Shown here in pieces: positions 6,678-12,004 of a stretch of DNA of 12,004 bases (its first letter is position 1; each line of letters begins with the position of its first letter). The notes under the pieces are model-generated. The model saw only the letters and a list, made by a program, of their open reading frames with translations. It made no database searches and was not told the origin of the DNA. This DNA comes from Deltaproteobacteria bacterium (GTDB lineage: Bacteria > Bdellovibrionota > FAC87 > UBA2466), in assembly GCA_013205415.1 (NCBI GenBank), contig JABMMY010000093.1, positions 1-12,004 on the forward strand, in the 5' to 3' direction. Position numbers and translations under genes: made by a program.

Positions 6678-8186
6678 ATGCAGCAAATTCGTGCCGATGA
6701 AATCAGTGACATCATTAGAAACCGCATTGAAGACTTTGATAAAGAGGTTCAAGTTGCTGAAACGGGAACCGTTCTCAATGTGGGAGATGGTGTGGCCCGA
6801 ATCTATGGTCTTCAAGGAGCCATGGCAGGTGAAATGGTTGAGTTTCCCGGTGGACTTTTTGGTGTTGTTTTAAATCTTGACGAGGAAAGTGTCGGAGTTG
6901 CAGTTTTTGGAGAGGTTGTTGGGGTCAAAGAGGGTGACGTAGTTAAGCGAACCGGAAAAATTCTTCAGGTTCCTGTGGGAGAGGCTTTGGTCGGTCGAGT
7001 CGTCAATGCTTTAGGACAGCCGATTGATGGTATGGGCGCTATTGAATCGAAGGAATTTAGAAATATAGAAATTAAGGCTCCGGGAATCGTAAAGCGCCAA
7101 TCGGTGCGAGAGCCGTTACAAACTGGAATTAAAGCGATCGATGCGATGGTTCCTATTGGTCGTGGCCAGAGAGAACTTATCATTGGCGATCGCCAAACTG
7201 GAAAGACTGCGATTGCGCTGGATACTATTATCCACCAAAAGGGCCAGGGGGTATTTTGCATTTACGTGGCCATTGGACAGAAAAATTCTACCGTCGCGCA
7301 GGTAGTAGACAAGCTTCGTTCCGCGGGTGCCATGGAATACACTATTGTGGTTTCAGAAACGGCCAGTGCCGCAGCTCCGCTCCAATACATTGCGCCCTAT
7401 GCGGGTGTGACTATGGGAGAGTGGTTCCGTGATAATGGAAAGCATGCTCTTATTGTTTATGACGACTTAACTAAACAGGCGGCGGCCTATCGACAGCTAT
7501 CTTTATTACTAAGACGTCCGCCGGGTAGAGAGGCCTATCCTGGAGATGTCTTTTATATTCACAGTCGTTTATTGGAACGGGCTGCGAAATTGAGTGACAA
7601 AGAGGGTGGCGGAAGTTTAACAGCACTTCCTATTATTGAAACTCAGGCAGGTGACGTATCGGCCTACATTCCTACCAACGTAATTTCGATTACCGATGGG
7701 CAGATATTTTTAGATACCGATCTTTTTTATTCTGGAATTCGTCCTGCCATTAACGTGGGACTTTCTGTGTCTCGTGTGGGTGGAAGTGCTCAAACAAAGG
7801 CGATGAAATCTATTGCAGGTAATTTACGTCTGACCTTGGCTCAGTATCGAGCGATGGCAGCATTTGCTCAGTTTGGGTCCGATTTAGATAAGGCCACCCA
7901 GGATCAATTGGCCCGAGGAGAGCGAATGGTCACCATCCTAAAACAGGGACAGTACGTTCCCCTGTCGATGGAAAAACAGGTGGTAATTATTTATGCGGGT
8001 ACCTTTGGATTCTTAGATAAAATTCCGGTGGACCGTGTGGGTTCTTACGAAAAAGGATTGTTTGAGTTTATCGATCAAAAATATCCCACATTATTTGAAG
8101 AGATTAAAACTAAAAAAGCCATTGATGACCAGGTGAAAACTAGTTTGACGAAGGCTTTAGAAGAGTTTGGGACAACTTTCGCGTAG
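6678..8186 (+). CDS. atpA: ATP synthase F1 subunit alpha
   Basis: Alpha forms the non-catalytic nucleotide sites of the alpha3-beta3 head. The protein has 502 residues, a standard length. The N-terminal helix and beta-barrel (about 1-95) contain GTVLNVGDGVARIYGL (30-45). The P-loop GDRQTGKT is at 170-177. ALIVYDD (257-263) is the Walker B region. PAINVGLSVSRVGGSAQ (356-372) is the alpha/beta signature, with R366 at the position of the arginine that reaches the catalytic site of beta. The ATG has GGAG (6669-6672) five bases upstream. A different frame opening at 6667 is rejected because it lacks this support and any family similarity. All functional motifs are intact. Confidence 0.98.
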   Translation: MQQIRADEISDIIRNRIEDFDKEVQVAETGTVLNVGDGVARIYGLQGAMAGEMVEFPGGLFGVVLNLDEESVGVAVFGEVVGVKEGDVVKRTGKILQVPVGEALVGRVVNALGQPIDGMGAIESKEFRNIEIKAPGIVKRQSVREPLQTGIKAIDAMVPIGRGQRELIIGDRQTGKTAIALDTIIHQKGQGVFCIYVAIGQKNSTVAQVVDKLRSAGAMEYTIVVSETASAAAPLQYIAPYAGVTMGEWFRDNGKHALIVYDDLTKQAAAYRQLSLLLRRPPGREAYPGDVFYIHSRLLERAAKLSDKEGGGSLTALPIIETQAGDVSAYIPTNVISITDGQIFLDTDLFYSGIRPAINVGLSVSRVGGSAQTKAMKSIAGNLRLTLAQYRAMAAFAQFGSDLDKATQDQLARGERMVTILKQGQYVPLSMEKQVVIIYAGTFGFLDKIPVDRVGSYEKGLFEFIDQKYPTLFEEIKTKKAIDDQVKTSLTKALEEFGTTFA

Positions 8187-8198
8187 AGAGAAAAGCTA

Positions 8199-9083
8199 AT
8201 GGCAGATCGCAAGGAAATACGAAAACGAATTAGTTCCGTTCAAAACACACGGCAGATCACGCGTGCTATGAAAATGGTAGCGGCTGCTAAGCTACGCCGA
8301 TCCCAAGAGGCAATTTTAAACACACGGCCTTTTGCTTATCGTATTTATTCCATTCTTCTTTCACTTTTTCAGCAAGAGGGAATTCAGCATCCTCTTTTAG
8401 TATCGCGCGAAGAAAAAAGGGTTCGATTAATTGTGGTGGCAGGTGACAGAGGTCTTTGTGGATCTTTTAATGCCAATGTATTTAAAGAGGCGCTGAAATT
8501 TATAAAGGTAAAGCAGGCTGCGGGCGTGGAGGTGACTCTCGACGTGATTGGCAAAAAAGCGCAGGACTTTTTTAAAAAACGACATCCTATTTCTACCTGT
8601 CACGAAGGACTGTTAGGAAAGGTAACCTACGCAAAGGCCTCTGCTATCGCGCATGAAATTTTAGAGGCCTATCAAAAAGAGGAGTTCGACGCCATTTATT
8701 TGGTCTACAACGAATTCAAATCTGCGATTCAGCAAAATATAACTACAGAGAGACTCATTCCTATTTCCACCGAGGCCCCCGAAGGGGTAGTGGGAATTTT
8801 AAAGGCTGGAGAGGATCTGCGACTTAAAAGTTATATTTTTGAACCCTCAAAAACAGAAATTTTAAATGAAATTGTTCCCAAGCATTTTTATATGCAGTTT
8901 TTTAGATGTGTTTTGGAATCGGTAGCAAGTGAGCATGGCGCGCGAATGTCGGCTATGGAAAGCGCGACAAAAAATGCCTCGGAGATGATCGATCATCTCA
9001 CTTTGCTCTATAACAAAGCACGACAAGCAGCGATTACAAAAGAGTTAATGGAGATCGTCGGTGGCGTAGAGGCCATGACCTAG
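8199..9083 (+). CDS. atpG: ATP synthase F1 subunit gamma
   Basis: Gamma is the central rotor shaft, linking the c-ring to the catalytic head. The 294-residue protein has the two terminal helices that form the coiled coil. The N-terminal part reads IRKRISSVQNTRQITRAMKM (7-26), and the C-terminal part HGARMSAMESATKNASEMI ends with EIVGGVEAM. The central Rossmann-like domain includes VVAGDRGLCGSFN. The gene starts 12 bases after the atpA stop behind a modest GAGAG-type ribosome site. A 35-base spacer separates it from atpD. Confidence 0.97.
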   Translation: MADRKEIRKRISSVQNTRQITRAMKMVAAAKLRRSQEAILNTRPFAYRIYSILLSLFQQEGIQHPLLVSREEKRVRLIVVAGDRGLCGSFNANVFKEALKFIKVKQAAGVEVTLDVIGKKAQDFFKKRHPISTCHEGLLGKVTYAKASAIAHEILEAYQKEEFDAIYLVYNEFKSAIQQNITTERLIPISTEAPEGVVGILKAGEDLRLKSYIFEPSKTEILNEIVPKHFYMQFFRCVLESVASEHGARMSAMESATKNASEMIDHLTLLYNKARQAAITKELMEIVGGVEAMT

Positions 9084-9103
9084 ACGAAATATTTTTTAGT
9101 TTT

Positions 9104-9109
9104 AAGGAG
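9104..9109 (+). promoter_or_regulatory. strong Shine-Dalgarno site for atpD
   Basis: AAGGAG is a near-perfect anti-16S match, nine bases before the atpD ATG. It is the strongest ribosome site noted in the operon, in keeping with the need for three beta copies per complex. Confidence 0.75.
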
Positions 9110-9118
9110 AAACAGACA

Positions 9119-10540
9119 ATGGCGTCGATTGAAAACTTTGGAAAAATTACACAAGTGGTGGGACCTGCGGTAGACGTAGCTTTTGTTCCGGGCCACCTTC
9201 CCCCAATCTATAATGCTTTAAAGCTTAATAATCCGAGCTTAGGTAAAGAGGCGGATAATCTCACTCTTGAAGTGGCCCAGCATCTTGGTGACGGAGTCGT
9301 TCGTTGTATTGCAATGGATGGAACCGATGGTTTAACCAGAGGGATGAAGGTTCGTGATACCGGAGCCTCAATTCAAATGCCGGTAGGGCGAGAGGCCTTA
9401 GGTAGAATCTTAAATGTCATTGGAGAGCCTGTAGACGAAATGGGTCCAGTGAATGCAAAAAAATATTATTCGATTCACAGAAAACCCCCTGCCTTTGAAG
9501 ACCAAAGTACATCGGTACAAATATTAGTTACCGGAATTAAGGTGGTCGATCTTTTGGCCCCCTATGCCAAGGGCGGAAAGGTTGGACTGTTTGGTGGTGC
9601 GGGTGTGGGGAAAACCGTAATTATCATGGAGCTTATCAATAATATTGCTCAACAGCATGGTGGACTCTCGGTGTTTGCGGGTGTGGGTGAAAGAACTCGT
9701 GAAGGAAATGATCTTTGGATGGAGATGAAGGAGTCTGGCGTTATCGACAAGACCTGTCTTGTGTATGGTCAGATGAATGAGCCCCCAGGAGCTCGTCTTA
9801 GAGTGGCACTATCTGCACTTTCTGCTGCGGAATATTATCGTGATGAAGAGGGCCAGGATGTTCTTTTATTCGTAGATAATATTTTTAGATTTACTCAAGC
9901 GGGATCTGAGGTGTCGGCGTTATTGGGACGAATCCCATCGGCCGTAGGATATCAACCTACTTTAGCGACGGAGATGGGCGAACTTCAAGAACGAATTACG
10001 ACCACTAAAAAAGGATCTATCACCTCGGTACAGGCAATTTATGTACCTGCCGATGATTATACAGATCCTGCTCCGGCCACAGCCTTTGCCCATTTAGATG
10101 CGACGACCAACTTATCTCGACCGATTGCTGAAAAAGGGATCTATCCAGCGGTAGATCCTTTGGCGTCGACTTCGCGTCTGCTCTCTCCCGATATTGTGGG
10201 TGAAGAGCATTATGAGGTCGCTCGTGAAGTCCAAAGAATTTTACAGCGATACAAAGACCTGCAAGATATTATTGCGATCTTAGGAATGGATGAGCTGTCT
10301 GAAGAGGATAAAATTACGGTAACTCGAGCCAGAAAACTTGAGCGATTCCTATCTCAGCCCTTTTTTGTAGCCGAACAGTTTACCGGAAATCCAGGTAAAT
10401 ATGTTGAGGTGAAGGACACCGTTAAGGGCTTTAAAGAGATTATCGATGGAAAGCATGACAGCTTACCAGAGCAGGCCTTTTACATGGTAGGAACGATTGA
10501 AGAGGCGATGGCAAAGGCTGTGCAGCTTCAAGGAAAGTAA
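9119..10540 (+). CDS. atpD: ATP synthase F1 subunit beta (catalytic)
   Basis: Beta carries the three catalytic sites that make or split ATP. The protein has 473 residues, normal length. The P-loop GGAGVGKT is at 159-166, with K165. GERTREGNDLWMEM follows shortly after, including the catalytic glutamate of the GERTREGN motif. Walker B is seen in DVLLFVDNIFRF. PAVDPLASTS (343-352) is the alpha/beta signature. DELSEED (391-397) is the lever segment contacting gamma. The N-terminal barrel domain begins GKITQVVGPAVDVAF. The gene is preceded by a strong AAGGAG and followed three bases later by atpC. Confidence 0.98.
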   Translation: MASIENFGKITQVVGPAVDVAFVPGHLPPIYNALKLNNPSLGKEADNLTLEVAQHLGDGVVRCIAMDGTDGLTRGMKVRDTGASIQMPVGREALGRILNVIGEPVDEMGPVNAKKYYSIHRKPPAFEDQSTSVQILVTGIKVVDLLAPYAKGGKVGLFGGAGVGKTVIIMELINNIAQQHGGLSVFAGVGERTREGNDLWMEMKESGVIDKTCLVYGQMNEPPGARLRVALSALSAAEYYRDEEGQDVLLFVDNIFRFTQAGSEVSALLGRIPSAVGYQPTLATEMGELQERITTTKKGSITSVQAIYVPADDYTDPAPATAFAHLDATTNLSRPIAEKGIYPAVDPLASTSRLLSPDIVGEEHYEVAREVQRILQRYKDLQDIIAILGMDELSEEDKITVTRARKLERFLSQPFFVAEQFTGNPGKYVEVKDTVKGFKEIIDGKHDSLPEQAFYMVGTIEEAMAKAVQLQGK

Positions 10541-10543
10541 TAG

Positions 10544-10933
10544 ATGCTTAAAATCGACATTGTAACGCCAACCAAAAAACTTCTAGATTCGGCCTCTGCT
10601 GAAAGTGTGAAGTTGCCTGGAGTCAAAGGTGAGTTACAGGTTTTAGAGGGGCATACCGAGCTTTTAACGTTATTAAAGGCCGGACCCTTGACGCTTGTTC
10701 AGGACGGTCGTGAGCGAAAGTTTTCTATCAGTTATGGTTTTGCAGAGATCAGAAATAATAAAGTTTTGGTGTTAGCAGATACGGTAGAGGAATCTACGAC
10801 TATCGATAAAAAGCGAGCTGAGGCGGCACAAAAAAAGGCAGAGCAGGCATTACTCGGTGTGCTTAGTGAAAGCGATTTCAAAAAACAACAATTGAAATTA
10901 GAGCGCGCCTTAGTTCGACAACAAATTACATAG
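10544..10933 (+). CDS. atpC: ATP synthase F1 subunit epsilon
   Basis: Epsilon binds gamma and the c-ring and can inhibit ATP hydrolysis. The 129-residue protein has the N-terminal beta-sandwich (about 1-85), with the typical LPGVKGELQVLEGHTELLT segment (24-42) and the GFAEIRNNKVLVLAD strand (65-79). It also keeps the C-terminal helical hairpin (about 88-127), rich in A, K, E and Q, so the inhibitory domain is not truncated. AAGGA (10530-10534), inside the end of atpD, supplies the ribosome site. queE follows after eight bases. Confidence 0.96.
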   Translation: MLKIDIVTPTKKLLDSASAESVKLPGVKGELQVLEGHTELLTLLKAGPLTLVQDGRERKFSISYGFAEIRNNKVLVLADTVEESTTIDKKRAEAAQKKAEQALLGVLSESDFKKQQLKLERALVRQQIT

Positions 10934-10941
10934 TAATTTTA

Positions 10942-11592
10942 ATGGATGAACTAAAAATAAAAATTAACGAGATTTTCCACAGTATTCAGGGTGAAAGTTT
11001 ACTCGCAGGAAAACCCACGGCATTTATTCGGACCTCATATTGTAATCTTCGGTGCACCTGGTGCGATACTAAGTATGCCTATTGGGAGGGGTCGTTAATG
11101 ACTCTTCCAGAAATTCTAGAAAAAATAAAACCCTTTGAAACGAAGTATGCCTGTGTCACGGGTGGTGAGCCATTAAGCCAACGTGGAACCATTTCCTTGA
11201 TCAAAGCTTTATTACAGGCCGAGTATATCGTGTCTCTAGAAACCAATGGGAGTTTATCTATTAAAGAGGTGCCTGTTGAGGTTATCAAAGTTATCGACGT
11301 CAAATGCCCTGATAGTGGTGAATCCGATAAAATGGCCTGGGATAATTTTGAGCTTGTGCAGAAGCACGATCAATTTAAGTTTGTCGTAGCTTCAAAATTA
11401 GATTTTGATTGGGCACAAAGCATTTGCCAAAAGCATCTCCTATATGACCGGTGTACCGTTTTATATTCCCCTGCTTTTGGATTGGTAAAATCTGCAGAGT
11501 TAGCAGGCTGGATTCTAAATGCGAAAGCTCCTGTCACATTTCAAACGCAACAACACAAAGAGATTTGGGGAACCGACGAACGTGGAGTCTGA
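10942..11592 (+). CDS. queE: 7-carboxy-7-deazaguanine synthase QueE (radical SAM)
   Basis: QueE rearranges 6-carboxy-tetrahydropterin into 7-carboxy-7-deazaguanine, an early step toward queuosine at wobble G34 of tRNA. The 216-residue protein starts with the family's NEIFHSIQGES (9-19). The radical-SAM cluster motif is C34-x3-C38-x2-C41, within YCNLRCTWCDT, and the GGEP motif is at 74-77. LETNGS and DVKCP are further conserved SAM-fold strands. The C-terminal QQHKEIWGTDERGV resembles the family end (H-K-x-x-W-G...R-G-V). No Shine-Dalgarno is visible before the ATG, which lies eight bases after atpC, so translation may depend on coupling. No queC, queD or queF is in view. The cysteines and GGEP are intact, which favours an active enzyme. 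Confidence 0.93.
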   Translation: MDELKIKINEIFHSIQGESLLAGKPTAFIRTSYCNLRCTWCDTKYAYWEGSLMTLPEILEKIKPFETKYACVTGGEPLSQRGTISLIKALLQAEYIVSLETNGSLSIKEVPVEVIKVIDVKCPDSGESDKMAWDNFELVQKHDQFKFVVASKLDFDWAQSICQKHLLYDRCTVLYSPAFGLVKSAELAGWILNAKAPVTFQTQQHKEIWGTDERGV

Positions 11593-11615
11593 AGCCCCTT
11601 CATAACTTGTCTCCT

Positions 11616-12004
11616 ATGATAAATTTTTTAAGAGTGGTGAGACGAAATCTAACACTCCCCGCGTTTCACTATTGTGCAGACGGTTGGAGCGGTGTTTTTT
11701 TCTACGCAATAATAGCGGGGGCCCTAACGAAGTCGCTCGGCAACTATCGAATGGAATGGGTTGTTTTATTTACCATGGCGCTTTGTTGTTTTACCGCCCT
11801 CTTTTTCTGTAAAACAAAATCATTGCTCTGCCGTTTTAGTAGGCAGGTAGATGTGGTGGTTCTTTTTGTTCTTATTTTTAGTTTGTGGCGACTCTGGGAT
11901 CGTTCTCAACTTCTCTATGTGCAGAATTTTTATCTCGTCAAAATACAGCAACGATTGCTGTTATTAGCTGCGGTGACTGGAACCCTCACCTTTTTTATTT
12001 GTGA
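11616..12004 (+). CDS. unrecognised multi-pass membrane protein, 3' end beyond the window
   Basis: An open frame runs from the ATG at 11616 to the window edge (129 codons and no stop). I do not recognise the family. A basic N-terminus (R6, R9, R10) is followed by hydrophobic stretches at about 24-37, 48-64, 78-91 and 114-128, separated by charged loops, as expected of an inner-membrane protein. Cysteines are frequent (C20, C57, C58, C65, C72, C129). The start is uncertain. No Shine-Dalgarno precedes the ATG. TTG at 11607 and the GTG codons at 11634 and 11637 are alternatives in the same frame. It begins 23 bases after queE and may belong to the same transcript. Too little is visible to assign a function. 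Confidence 0.6.
   Translation, partial: MINFLRVVRRNLTLPAFHYCADGWSGVFFYAIIAGALTKSLGNYRMEWVVLFTMALCCFTALFFCKTKSLLCRFSRQVDVVVLFVLIFSLWRLWDRSQLLYVQNFYLVKIQQRLLLLAAVTGTLTFFIC

Noticed and set aside
6667..6873. A + strand open frame overlapping the start of atpA
   Set aside because: It is out of frame with atpA, has no family resemblance, and atpA itself has a good GGAG and all conserved motifs from its own ATG.
6965..7261. A - strand open frame of 98 codons inside atpA
   Set aside because: It is antisense to a strongly conserved coding region and shows no protein-like features. The other - strand frames inside mnmG, rsmG, parA, atpH and queE were dismissed for the same reason.
11175..11190. A third parS site within queE
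   Set aside because: Only the right half (ACGTGGAAC) matches. The left half has five mismatches and the palindrome is lost.

Overview
This window is an origin-proximal, chromosomal housekeeping block with every recognisable gene on the + strand. The gene order is mnmG, rsmG, two parS sites, parA, parB, a bactofilin, atpF', atpF, atpH, atpA, atpG, atpD, atpC, queE, and the start of an unrecognised membrane protein. Base composition looks moderately AT-rich, with frequent AGA/CGA arginine codons. Three things recall the former Deltaproteobacteria, and Bdellovibrionota is my best guess: the gidA/gidB-parAB-bactofilin order, a twin-b (b and b') ATP synthase, and no a or c subunit genes beside it. 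This placement is inference from gene order and has not been tested by a search.

Region 1 (1-2507) holds tRNA and rRNA modification. mnmG is cut by the left edge and overlaps rsmG by 4 bases. Region 2 (2486-4998) is the chromosome segregation module. Two perfect 16-bp parS palindromes lie 31 bp apart, the first inside the last codons of rsmG. They are followed by an AT-rich gap of about 290 bp, then parA, parB and a bactofilin whose reading frames overlap in series (14 bp and 29 bp). ParB would load at the parS sites, ParA would move the ParB-DNA complex, and the bactofilin may supply a polymeric scaffold.

Region 3 (4999-10933) is the ATP synthase operon. A gap of 138 bp carries a good sigma-70-type promoter (TTGACA, 17 bp, TAAATA). 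The genes for the peripheral stalk (b', b, delta) and the F1 head (alpha, gamma, beta, epsilon) then follow with short gaps or overlaps. The proton-conducting a and c subunits are missing and must be encoded elsewhere. Region 4 (10942-12004) has queE, only 8 bases after atpC and without a visible Shine-Dalgarno sequence, then a hydrophobic open frame that runs off the right edge.

I saw no mobile element, CRISPR array, tRNA or rRNA gene, and no convincing previously undescribed system. The features most worth a second look are the parS site inside the rsmG coding sequence, the C-terminal extension on ParA, the overlap of parB with the bactofilin gene, and the paired hairpins in the rsmG-parA gap.
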